Shown here: positions 6,028-13,358 of the stretch, one piece after another
How the letters are laid out: the number at the start of each line of letters is the position of its first letter
Position numbering within the stretch: position 1 is the first letter of the stretch
From: Prevotellaceae bacterium UBA1716
Lineage (GTDB): Bacteria > Bacteroidota > Bacteroidia > Bacteroidales > Bacteroidaceae
NCBI GenBank assembly: GCA_002317225.1
Contig: DCIW01000176.1
Span: forward strand, 1 to 15,004
Direction: 5' to 3'
Length of the DNA stretch: 15,004 bases
Notes under the pieces: generated by a model
Seen by the model: only the letters and a program-made list of their open reading frames with translations
What the model was told of the DNA's origin: nothing
Database searches by the model: none
Position numbers and translations under genes: made by a program

Positions 6028-7875
6028 TTACTTGTTAATAATAGCGCTGAATGCTTCAACCAACTCTTCAACGATGAATGGTTGGCCCTTAACTTCGTTG
6101 TACTGTTCTGGTACGAAACCATCAACCTTCATGCGGAGATAACCTGCGAGCTGACCCATATTCTGCTCAGCAACAACTACCTTCTTGTACTTAGTGAGCA
6201 CTTCAGCAGTATTTGCTGGGAGTGGGTTGAGATACTTGAACTGAGCCATAGCAACCTTCTTGCCTGCAGCACGCATTTCGTCCATTGCAGCGTGGAGGTG
6301 TCCGTATGTAGAACCGAAACCTACGATGAGGAGGTCTGCATCGTCCTTATCACCAAGAACTTCAAGGTCTGGAACTACGATATTGTCAATCTTAGCCTGA
6401 CGCTTGCGAGTCATAAGGTCATGGTTCTCAGGATTTGTTGAGATAGCACCTGTCTTGTCATCCTTTTCAAGACCACCAAGGATATGCTCAAAACCTTCAC
6501 GACCAGGAACTGCCCAATAGCGAGTACCATTTTCAGTACGCATATATGGAGTCCAAGTGCCCTTCAAGTCTTCAGGAACGTATGGAGGATTGATGCTGTC
6601 CATCTCTGCAAGGTTAGGAAGCTTGAATGCTGCAGAACCATTTGCGATATAAGCATCTGTGAGAAGTACAACTGGAGTCATGTGCTCGAGAGCAATCTTA
6701 GCTGCATCGTAAGCTGCATAGAAACAGTCTGTTGGAGATGTAGCAGCGATTACTGGCATTGGGCTTTCACCATTACGACCATAGAGAGCCTGGAGAAGGT
6801 CAGTCTGCTCAGACTTTGTTGGAAGACCTGTAGCAGGACCACCACGCTGAACATCAAGAACTACGAGTGGAAGTTCCATGATAACTGCGAGGTTCATTGC
6901 CTCAGACTTCAAACAGATACCAGGACCTGAAGTTGAAGTAACTGCGAGAGCACCAGCAAATGCTGCTCCGAGAGAAGAAGCACAACCAGCGATTTCGTCC
7001 TCACACTGTACTGTAGTTACACCGAGTGACTTATGCTTTGAGAGTTCATGAAGAACGTCTGTTGCAGGCGTGATAGGGTAAGAACCGAGGAAGAGCTTAA
7101 GACCAGCCTGCTCTGCTGCTGCGATGAAACCGTATGCAGTTGCCTTGTTACCTGTGATATCCATGTAACGTCCTGGCACCTTGTTCTTTGTCTCAATACG
7201 ATATACGTTTGCAACACTTGAGTGAGTGTTGTGACCATAGTCATAACCTGCCTGAATAACCTTGATATTAGCCTCAGCTACACCTGGCTTCTTAGCGAAC
7301 TTCTCCTTGAGGAAGTTGAACGCGATGTCGAGATCACGGTCGAAAAGCCAACAAACAAGACCGAGGGCAAACATATTACGGCACTTCAACATTGCCTTAA
7401 CATCCATACCTGAGTCAGCAAGACAATCCTTTACCATCTTAGTGATAGGACAAGCGATTACGCGGTCTGGGTCGATACCCATTTCACCAAGATAATCCTC
7501 TGTTGCAAATGCTGCCTTCTTCAAGTCTGCAGGACCGAATGAGTCAGTATCGATGATGATTGCTGCACCTGGCTTAGCATACTTGTACTGAGTCTTAAGT
7601 GCTGCTGCGTTCATTGCTACAAGAACATCGCACTTATCACCAGGAGTATATACTACATCTGCACCGATGTGAACCTGGAAACCAGATACACCAGTGAGCG
7701 AACCTTGTGGGGCACGGATATCTGCTGGATAGTCAGGGAATGTACTGATTGAATTACCTACAGTTGCTGAAACTGTAGAGAAGATGTTTCCGGCGAGCTG
7801 CATACCGTCACCAGAGTCTCCTGAAAAGCGAACTGCTACTTCGGCGAGTTCTTTAACTTCTAATGTTTCTGCCAT
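6028..7875 (-). CDS. korA: 2-oxoglutarate (2-oxoacid):ferredoxin oxidoreductase, fused gamma-alpha subunit
   Basis: A 615-residue fusion. Residues ~12-215 are the gamma domain (VRFSGDSGDGMQLAGNIF near 15-32, then PDYPADIRAPQGSLTGVSGF), which handles CoA. Residues ~242-615 are the alpha part, with the pyrimidine-binding domain (LGSYPITPATDVLHEL, then QCEDEIAGCASSLGAAFAG and TSTSGPGICLKSE) and the transketolase C-terminal-like domain (LLIVGFGSTYGHLHAAM to the end). This gamma-alpha arrangement is the usual form of the two-subunit enzyme in Bacteroidetes and other anaerobes. It sits first in the korA-korB operon behind a good Bacteroidetes promoter. The enzyme links 2-oxoacid oxidation to reduced ferredoxin, fitting an anaerobe. 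Substrate preference is inferred from overall resemblance to KorA. Confidence 0.95.
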   Translation of the reverse strand: MAETLEVKELAEVAVRFSGDSGDGMQLAGNIFSTVSATVGNSISTFPDYPADIRAPQGSLTGVSGFQVHIGADVVYTPGDKCDVLVAMNAAALKTQYKYAKPGAAIIIDTDSFGPADLKKAAFATEDYLGEMGIDPDRVIACPITKMVKDCLADSGMDVKAMLKCRNMFALGLVCWLFDRDLDIAFNFLKEKFAKKPGVAEANIKVIQAGYDYGHNTHSSVANVYRIETKNKVPGRYMDITGNKATAYGFIAAAEQAGLKLFLGSYPITPATDVLHELSKHKSLGVTTVQCEDEIAGCASSLGAAFAGALAVTSTSGPGICLKSEAMNLAVIMELPLVVLDVQRGGPATGLPTKSEQTDLLQALYGRNGESPMPVIAATSPTDCFYAAYDAAKIALEHMTPVVLLTDAYIANGSAAFKLPNLAEMDSINPPYVPEDLKGTWTPYMRTENGTRYWAVPGREGFEHILGGLEKDDKTGAISTNPENHDLMTRKRQAKIDNIVVPDLEVLGDKDDADLLIVGFGSTYGHLHAAMDEMRAAGKKVAMAQFKYLNPLPANTAEVLTKYKKVVVAEQNMGQLAGYLRMKVDGFVPEQYNEVKGQPFIVEELVEAFSAIINK

Positions 7876-7915
7876 AATGATAGAAATTATTATCTCTTTA
7901 CTCTTAAATTTGCTG

Positions 7916-7946
7916 CAAAAGTACGAAGAATTATCAAAATGACAAA
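7916..7946 (-). promoter_or_regulatory. Bacteroidetes-type promoter for korAB
   Basis: Read on the minus strand, TTTG (7946-7943), a 19-base spacer, then TACTTTTG (7923-7916) match the -33/-7 consensus closely. Transcription would begin near 7909, giving a leader of about 35 bases before the korA ATG at 7875. Confidence 0.8.
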
Positions 7947-8016
7947 GATTTTATCATGAAAACTGCATTGTGTTGTCGCATTATATGTGTACCTATTTAA
8001 AAAAAGGTGTAAATGT

Positions 8017-8048
8017 TTTGCAAATGACACAAAGTTGTGCTAACTTTG
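8017..8048 (+). promoter_or_regulatory. Bacteroidetes-type promoter for ybeY, with overlapping dyad
   Basis: TTTG at 8017-8020, a 20-base spacer and TAACTTTG at 8041-8048 match the -33/-7 consensus. An inverted repeat CAAAGTT-GTGCT-AACTTTG (8030-8048) covers the whole -7 element, a placement that would suit an operator. Transcription would begin near 8055, about 60 bases before the ybeY ATG. Confidence 0.75.
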
Positions 8049-8083
8049 CACAGATTTTGCAAATACCAAGTGCCACACCAAAC

Positions 8084-8112
8084 GGTAAATGGTAAATGAT
8101 TAAATAGTAAAT
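8084..8112 (+). repeat. Short GGTAAAT tandem repeat before ybeY
   Basis: GGTAAAT at 8084-8090 and 8091-8097 is followed by the degenerate units GATTAAAT and AGTAAAT, ending at 8112. It lies in the probable leader of ybeY, three bases before the ATG. It is of the same low-complexity style as the GTGAAAA and AATTCAAA repeats elsewhere here, but no inverted partner is seen nearby. Confidence 0.6.
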
Positions 8113-8115
8113 AAC

Positions 8116-8553
8116 ATGATTTCGTATACAACTGACGGTGTGAAGATGCCCAAAATACGTCGCCGAGAAATCTCTGCGTGGGTAAAAGCTGTGGCTGCAT
8201 CCTATGGCAAGAAAGTGGGTGATATTGGTTACATCTTTTGTGATGACGAGAAGATTCTCGAAGTAAACAAGCAGTATCTTCAGCATGACTATTACACCGA
8301 CATCATCACATTCGACTATTGTGAGGATTTTGCCATGATGGGCAAGCCAAACACAATTGCTGGTGACCTCTTCATCAGCCTTGATACTGTAAGGACAAAC
8401 TCCGAACAGCAAGGCACCACCTACGAAGAGGAACTTCATCGTGTCATCATCCATGGTATCCTCCACCTTTGTGGCATTAACGATAAAGGTCCTGGTGAAC
8501 GCGAAATTATGGAAGCAGCAGAGAACAAGGCATTGAAATTAATTAAAAATTAA
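8116..8553 (+). CDS. ybeY: Endoribonuclease YbeY, rRNA maturation factor
   Basis: A 145-residue protein of the UPF0054 family, a metal-dependent RNase in 16S rRNA 3'-end maturation and ribosome quality control. The middle matches the family (LQHDYYTDIITFDY, then IAGDLFISLDTVRTN), and the metal site is HRVIIHGILHLCGINDKGPGE. His113 and His117 are present, but the third ligand position of HxxxHxxxxxH is Asp123 rather than His. I recall similar changes in other Bacteroidetes YbeY proteins, so this is probably a clade trait and not a broken enzyme. The ATG at 8116 is preceded by a well-formed promoter. leuS follows after an 86-base gap filled by an inverted repeat. Confidence 0.93.
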   Translation: MISYTTDGVKMPKIRRREISAWVKAVAASYGKKVGDIGYIFCDDEKILEVNKQYLQHDYYTDIITFDYCEDFAMMGKPNTIAGDLFISLDTVRTNSEQQGTTYEEELHRVIIHGILHLCGINDKGPGEREIMEAAENKALKLIKN

Positions 8554-8554
8554 G

Positions 8555-8624
8555 AATTCAAAATTCAAAATGTATAGAGCCTTTGGTTCATTAAATGCTA
8601 ATTTTGCATTTTGAATTATGAATT
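8555..8624. repeat. Inverted repeat of AATTCAAA type between ybeY and leuS
   Basis: AATTCAAAATTCAAAATG at 8555-8572 pairs with its inverse at 8607-8624 with one mismatch in 18, around a 34-base centre. It starts two bases after the ybeY stop and ends 15 bases before the leuS ATG, so it lies in the mRNA of any ybeY-leuS transcript. TAATTTTG at 8599-8606 resembles a -7 box, but no TTTG sits at the right distance upstream. Confidence 0.8.
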
Positions 8625-8639
8625 TTGCATTTAACAAAT

Positions 8640-11480
8640 ATGGAATACAATTTTAGAGAAATCGAACAGAAGTGGCAGAAGGCTTGGGTAGAGAACAAGA
8701 CTTATAAGGTCACTGAAGATGAAAACAAGAAGAAGTTTTATGTACTCAACATGTTTCCTTATCCATCAGGAGCAGGTCTTCATGTTGGTCACCCACTCGG
8801 ATATATCGCATCAGATATCTATGCTCGTGCAAAGCGTCTCCAGGGATATAATGTTCTCAACCCAATGGGTTATGATGCTTACGGACTTCCAGCAGAGCAG
8901 TACGCTATTCAGACAGGTCAGCATCCTGAAGTAACAACATTCGCAAATATCAACCGTTATCGCGAACAGCTTGACAAGATTGGTTTCTGCTTCGACTGGG
9001 ATCGTGAGGTTCGTACTTGTGCTCCAGGTTATTATCATTGGACTCAGTGGGCATTCCAGAAGATGTTCAACTCATTCTTCTGCAATGCTTGTCAGAAGGC
9101 TCAGCCTATCGAAGACCTTATCAAGCATTTCGAAGAAAAGGGTACAGAAGGTCTTAATGTAGCAGAAAGCGAACACCTTGAGTTTACTGCTGCTGAGTGG
9201 AATGCAATGGACGAAAAGCAAAAGTCTGACACATTGATGAACTATCGTATCGCTTTCATGGGCGAAACTATGGTAAACTGGTGTGCTGGTCTTGGTACTG
9301 TACTTGCAAATGATGAGGTAGTTGATGGTGTCAGTGTTCGTGGTGGTTTCCCAGTAGAGCAGAAGAAGATGCGTCAGTGGTGCCTCCGTGTAAGTGCTTA
9401 CTCACAGAGACTTCTTGATGGTCTTGAGACTATTCAGTGGAGTGATTCAATTAAGGAAACTCAGAAGAACTGGATTGGTCGCAGTGAGGGTACAGAAGTT
9501 GAGTTTAAGGTAGCGGACTCCGACGAGTCCTTCACAATCTTTACAACTCGTGCAGATACTATGTTCGGTGTTACTTTCATGGTTCTTGCACCTGAAAGTG
9601 AACTCGTTGACAAACTCACAACTGCAGAACAGAAGGAAGCAGTTGAGGCATACGTTAAGTATGTTAAGGGTCGTACTGAACGTGAGCGTATGATTGACCA
9701 CAAGGTGACTGGTGTCTTCTCTGGTTCATACGCTATCAACCCATTCACAGGCGAAAAGAATCCTATCTGGATTTCAGAATATGTACTTGCAGGTTATGGT
9801 ACAGGTGCTATCATGGCGGTTCCTGCTCACGACTCTCGTGACTATGCTTTTGCTAAGCACTTCGATCTTCCAATCGTACCACTTATCGAAGGTGCTGACG
9901 TAAGCGAAGAGAGCTATGATGCTAAGGAAGGTATCGTAAGCAACTCACCTGCTGAAGGTAAGGCTGCAGTTGAATATGATGGTGAGGCACTTGTGCTTAA
10001 TGGTCTTACTGTTAAGGAGGCTATCGCTGCTACAAAGAAGTTCGTGAAAGCACATCATATTGGTCGTGTTAAGGTGAACTATCGTCTTCGTGATGCTATC
10101 TTCTCTCGTCAGCGTTATTGGGGCGAACCATTCCCAGTATATTATAAGAATGGCATTCCAACAATGATTCCTGAAGAATGTCTCCCTATCGAACTTCCAC
10201 AGGTTGATAAGTTCCTCCCTACTGAAACTGGTGAACCACCACTCGGAAATGCTACCGTTTGGGCTTGGGATGAGACTAACAAGAAGATTGTTGAGAACTC
10301 AAAGATTGACAACGTTACTGTATTCCCAATTGAACTCTATACAATGCCAGGTTTTGCAGGTTCTTCTGCATATTATCTCCGCTATATGGATCCACAGAAC
10401 GATAAGGCACTTCTCTCAGAGCAAGCTGCTCAGTATTGGCAGAATGTAGACCTTTATGTTGGTGGTTCAGAGCACGCAACAGGTCACCTTATCTACTCTC
10501 GTTTCTGGAATAAGTTCCTTTTCGACCTCGGTGTTAGTGTTAAGGAAGAACCATTCCAGAAGCTTATCAATCAGGGTATGATTCAGGGGCGCAGTAACTT
10601 CGTATATCGTATCAAGGATACTAATACCTTCGTTTCTCTTGATAAGAAGGAAGGTTATGATGTGACTCCAATCCACGTTGATGTAAATATCGTAAGTGCA
10701 GATGTTCTTGATGTTGAGGCATTCAAGGCTTGGCGTCCTGAATACGCAACAGCAGAGTTCATCCTTAACGACGAAGGTAAGTATGTTTGTGGTTGGGCAG
10801 TTGAAAAGATGTCAAAGTCTATGTTCAACGTGGTTAACCCAGATATGATTGTTGAGAAGTTTGGTGCTGACACTCTCCGTCTCTATGAAATGTTCCTCGG
10901 TCCTGTAGAACAGTCTAAGCCTTGGGATACAAATGGTATTGATGGTTGTCACCGCTTCCTCAAGAAGTTCTGGAACTACATGACTGCCGACAGCACAGAT
11001 GCTCCTGCTTCGAAGGCTGAACTCAAGGCACTTCACACTCTTATCAAGAAAGTGACTGGTGATATCGAAGCATTCTCTTATAATACTTCTATCGCTGCAT
11101 TCATGATTTGTCTTAACGAACTTACAAAGCTCAAGAGCACAAGTCGTGAGGTTAAGGAAGCACTCGTTGTTCTTATCGCTCCATTCTGTCCACACCTTGC
11201 TGAAGAACTCTACGAGCAGCTTGGTCACACAACTACAGTTTGTGATGCTCCATGGCCAGCATTCAACGAGGATTACCTCAAGGAAGACTCTGTTAAGATG
11301 ATGGTTGCATTCAACGGTAAGGCTCGTTTCCCACTCGAGTTCCCTGCTGGTGTTAGCAAGGAAGATGCAGAGAAGGCTGCACTTGAGAATCCACAGTCAG
11401 CCAAGTGGATGGAAGGAATGCAGGTTGCTAAAGTCATCGTCGTTCCTGGTAAGATGATTAACATTGTACTCAAGAAGTAA
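8640..11480 (+). CDS. leuS: Leucyl-tRNA synthetase
   Basis: A class I synthetase that charges tRNA-Leu in the cytoplasm, 946 residues long against about 860 in E. coli. The ATP-site signatures are HVGH at 48-51 and KMSKS at 723-727. The editing domain (CP1) is present, with the Thr-rich TTRADTMFG at 302-310 and GTGAIMAVPAHDSRDY, where Asp398 corresponds to the editing aspartate. The additional length includes an insert around residues 155-200 (KAQPIEDLIKHFEEKGTEGL and onward), which I recall as usual in Bacteroidetes LeuS. The ATG at 8640 is chosen over an in-frame TTG at 8625, since MEYNFREIEQKWQ is the normal N-terminus and the TTG lies at the edge of an inverted repeat. The C-terminus (VAKVIVVPGKMINIVLKK) is complete. 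Confidence 0.98.
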   Translation: MEYNFREIEQKWQKAWVENKTYKVTEDENKKKFYVLNMFPYPSGAGLHVGHPLGYIASDIYARAKRLQGYNVLNPMGYDAYGLPAEQYAIQTGQHPEVTTFANINRYREQLDKIGFCFDWDREVRTCAPGYYHWTQWAFQKMFNSFFCNACQKAQPIEDLIKHFEEKGTEGLNVAESEHLEFTAAEWNAMDEKQKSDTLMNYRIAFMGETMVNWCAGLGTVLANDEVVDGVSVRGGFPVEQKKMRQWCLRVSAYSQRLLDGLETIQWSDSIKETQKNWIGRSEGTEVEFKVADSDESFTIFTTRADTMFGVTFMVLAPESELVDKLTTAEQKEAVEAYVKYVKGRTERERMIDHKVTGVFSGSYAINPFTGEKNPIWISEYVLAGYGTGAIMAVPAHDSRDYAFAKHFDLPIVPLIEGADVSEESYDAKEGIVSNSPAEGKAAVEYDGEALVLNGLTVKEAIAATKKFVKAHHIGRVKVNYRLRDAIFSRQRYWGEPFPVYYKNGIPTMIPEECLPIELPQVDKFLPTETGEPPLGNATVWAWDETNKKIVENSKIDNVTVFPIELYTMPGFAGSSAYYLRYMDPQNDKALLSEQAAQYWQNVDLYVGGSEHATGHLIYSRFWNKFLFDLGVSVKEEPFQKLINQGMIQGRSNFVYRIKDTNTFVSLDKKEGYDVTPIHVDVNIVSADVLDVEAFKAWRPEYATAEFILNDEGKYVCGWAVEKMSKSMFNVVNPDMIVEKFGADTLRLYEMFLGPVEQSKPWDTNGIDGCHRFLKKFWNYMTADSTDAPASKAELKALHTLIKKVTGDIEAFSYNTSIAAFMICLNELTKLKSTSREVKEALVVLIAPFCPHLAEELYEQLGHTTTVCDAPWPAFNEDYLKEDSVKMMVAFNGKARFPLEFPAGVSKEDAEKAALENPQSAKWMEGMQVAKVIVVPGKMINIVLKK

Positions 11481-11481
11481 C

Positions 11482-11537
11482 CCCAGCCCCTAACCCCGCC
11501 CCTTTCCCCTAAAGGGGGAAGGGAGTTAGTTACTGGG
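11482..11537. repeat. C/G-rich palindrome of CCCCTAAAGGGG type after leuS
   Basis: Two bases after the leuS stop, the left side CCCAG..CTAAC..CCCTTTCCCC and the right side GGGGGAAGGG..GTTAG..CTGGG face each other across a TAAA centre, giving an imperfect hairpin of about 55 bases. It is far richer in G and C than its surroundings. It could end or slow the leuS transcript, but no T run follows, so it is not a standard terminator. A 16-base piece (11499-11514) recurs inverted at 11609-11624, within the next gene. Confidence 0.8.
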
Positions 11538-11556
11538 ATAAACTTGGTTTAATAAT

Positions 11557-12858
11557 ATGAATAACAAAAAGAATACAACCTCTAAAACGGTATCTACTCC
11601 CCTTGCCTCTTTAGGGGAAAGGGGTTGGGGAAAAGGGGCTGTTTCCGAACTCAAAGATTATTTCTTCATATCTATAGGCGTAATTCTTTATGCTTTAGGA
11701 GTTACTGCCTTTATGCTTCCGTATGGATTGACTACAGGTGGTGTTGCGGGTATTTCATCTATAGTCTATTATGTTACGGGTATTGAGGTACAGGTGACTT
11801 ATGTATTCATAAATATCTGTTTCCTTATTGCTGCCATAAAGGTTCTTGGACTTAGATTCTGCATGAAGACCATATATGCAGTATTCTTTATGACCTTTGT
11901 GTTGTGGTTGCTTCAGCGAATCATTGAAGTGCCAGATCCTGAGCATGCAGGTGCTATGATGCTTCCTAAACTGATAGGTCCTGAAGCACACTTCATGGCT
12001 TGTGTTCTTGGAGCAATCATCGAAGGTATTGGACTTACTTTCTGCTTTGAAAATAACGGTTCGACAGGAGGTACGGATATTATTGCTGCTATAGTAAATA
12101 AGTTCAAACCAATGTCACTTGGTTCAGTGATAATGGCATGTGATGTTGTCATCATTTCGAGCTGTTATTTCATTTTCCACGATTGGTTCCGTGTTATCTA
12201 TGGTTTTGTGATGCTTTTCATTTGCTCAATGACCCTTGACTATTGCATTCGCAGACAGCATCAGACAGTTCAGTTCATGATATTCTCACGAAATCCTAAT
12301 GGTATAGCAGACGAACTCACTAAGGCAGGACATGGTGTAACGATGCTTTCGGGTGAAGGATGGTACACACATACTGATAGAGATGTGATTCTTTGTATTG
12401 TCCGTGGTCGTGAGAAGTCTATGATTCAACGCCTCATCAAACGAATTGACCCATACGCATTTGTGTCTATGAGTGATGCAAATTCAGTTTGGGGTACAGG
12501 ATTTGATAGCATGAAGGTGTCGGAAAAGAAGAATGAAAAGAAGCGTATCCTTGTTTGTGCCACAAATAATATTGTGAAGATTGAAGACGCACAAAAGATT
12601 CTTGGCGACAAGTATGATGTCCGTTCGCTCCACCAGATAGGCTGCGACACAAGAAAAGAAGCTTATAGCGGAATCTTTGACAAGTCTCCTGAGGATAGAG
12701 TTTCATTCGTCAAACGATACTTTGGTTTTGATACATTCTATGCTACTCGCGAAGGTCAAGTGATTTATGTAGATGGCAATTATGACCGACCAAAGTACGA
12801 CATTCAGAAGTTTGACAATGTTGAGTCTCTCAAGCAATTCCTTGAAAACAAGAAATAA
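11557..12858 (+). CDS. YitT/DUF2179 family membrane protein with an RdgB-like C-terminal remnant
   Basis: A 433-residue protein. Residues ~30-230 are the YitT membrane domain (ELKDYFFISIGVILYALGVTAFMLPYGLTTGGVAGIS, then ENNGSTGGTDIIAAIVNKF), with about five helices. Residues ~235-318 are the cytoplasmic DUF2179 domain (TVQFMIFSRNPNGIADELT through SDANSVWGTGFD). Family members usually stop there. Here a Lys/Glu linker (SEKKNEKKR) leads into residues 330-433, whose start (ILVCATNNIVKIEDAQKILG, then YDVRSLHQIGCD) resembles the beginning of RdgB/HAM1 pyrophosphatases but lacks the DDTGL active-site segment. At the other end, residues ~14-28 (TPLASLGERGWGKGA) are encoded by a repeat-type sequence. 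The ATG at 11557 is the only start before the first helix. The YitT function is unsettled. recX follows after two bases. Confidence 0.88.
   Translation: MNNKKNTTSKTVSTPLASLGERGWGKGAVSELKDYFFISIGVILYALGVTAFMLPYGLTTGGVAGISSIVYYVTGIEVQVTYVFINICFLIAAIKVLGLRFCMKTIYAVFFMTFVLWLLQRIIEVPDPEHAGAMMLPKLIGPEAHFMACVLGAIIEGIGLTFCFENNGSTGGTDIIAAIVNKFKPMSLGSVIMACDVVIISSCYFIFHDWFRVIYGFVMLFICSMTLDYCIRRQHQTVQFMIFSRNPNGIADELTKAGHGVTMLSGEGWYTHTDRDVILCIVRGREKSMIQRLIKRIDPYAFVSMSDANSVWGTGFDSMKVSEKKNEKKRILVCATNNIVKIEDAQKILGDKYDVRSLHQIGCDTRKEAYSGIFDKSPEDRVSFVKRYFGFDTFYATREGQVIYVDGNYDRPKYDIQKFDNVESLKQFLENKK
11597..11640 (+). repeat. Repeat-family sequence inside the YitT coding region
   Basis: The segment contains CTTTAGGGGAAAGGGG (11609-11624), an exact inverse copy of 11499-11514 in the palindrome after leuS, followed by further GGGG blocks. 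It is translated in frame as about TPLASLGERGWGKGA, ahead of the first membrane helix. The composition (G runs) is unlike the rest of the gene. Confidence 0.75.
12544..12780 (+). other. RdgB/HAM1-like segment within the YitT gene (decayed domain)
   Basis: Residues 330-408 of the YitT-family product align by eye with the first part of non-canonical purine NTP pyrophosphatase: the substrate-binding start (CATNNIVKIED, compare ATNNxHKLEE), then KILGDKYDVRSLHQIGCD (compare the usual LGDxxEVxSLxDIGC), then YFGFDTFYATREGQVIYVDGN where functional enzymes have YGLDCFADDTGLEVxALGG. The acidic catalytic residues and the EGNALLKA segment are gone, and about 100 residues are left of the usual ~190-200. 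This is inferred from remembered family sequences; no profile search was run. Confidence 0.6.
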
Positions 12859-12860
12859 TA

Positions 12861-13358
12861 ATGAACAATAAGAAATATAAATACACAGAGCAGGAGGCTT
12901 GCATAAAGCTTTCTGCTCTGTGTGCTTCTGCCGAATATTGTGAATACGATTTGCGAAAGAAGATGAGGAATTGGGTGCTGAGTGTAGGCGAAAACGAAGA
13001 CGAAAGCGAAAGGGCTAAAGATAGGGTAATAGCTAAACTCCGTAAGGAGAAGTTCATCGATGATGAACGCTATGCACATGCTTTTGTTCGTGACAAGTTT
13101 CGGTACAACCATTGGGGTAGAGTGCGTATCAAGCAGGAATTACGAATGCGTAAGATAGATGCCAACATAATAGAGGAAGCACTTGAAGAGATTCCTGAAG
13201 AGGACAATCTCGATACCCTGCGTAACCTTATTAATAATAAAAGGAAATCGGTTAAGGGAAAGTCCGACTACGAAATCCGTTGCAAACTCATCCGCTTTGC
13301 TCTTGGAAGAGGTTTCCAGATGGATGATATAATAAAAGTGGTGGGCGATGTTGACTGA
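12861..13358 (+). CDS. recX: RecX family regulator of RecA
   Basis: A 165-residue protein of the RecX family, which binds RecA filaments and limits recombination and the SOS response. The body is built of three-helix repeats, with the recognisable core KFIDDERYAHAFVRDKF near 64-80 followed by WGRVRIKQELRMRKI. The C-terminal repeat ends in YEIRCKLIRFALGRGFQMDDI. The length is normal for the family. It starts two bases after the YitT gene stop, and its final 11 bases overlap the ComF gene, so it sits in a coupled operon rather than beside recA. No SOS box was recognised. Confidence 0.92.
   Translation: MNNKKYKYTEQEACIKLSALCASAEYCEYDLRKKMRNWVLSVGENEDESERAKDRVIAKLRKEKFIDDERYAHAFVRDKFRYNHWGRVRIKQELRMRKIDANIIEEALEEIPEEDNLDTLRNLINNKRKSVKGKSDYEIRCKLIRFALGRGFQMDDIIKVVGDVD

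Noticed and set aside
6016..6441. A 141-codon plus-strand frame opposite korA
   Set aside because: korA is unmistakable on the other strand; this frame is a by-product of its codon use.
7993..8466. A 157-codon minus-strand frame over ybeY and its promoter
   Set aside because: Antisense to the conserved YbeY sequence and running through the promoter and leader; no family resemblance.
8599..8606. TAATTTTG as a leuS -7 promoter box
   Set aside because: No TTTG or TTG lies 19-21 bases upstream, and the box falls in the centre of an inverted repeat, so the match is probably accidental.
12861..12890. Similar starts of the YitT and RecX proteins (both MNNKK)
   Set aside because: Only five residues and AT-rich codons are shared, with differing codons; not evidence of duplication.
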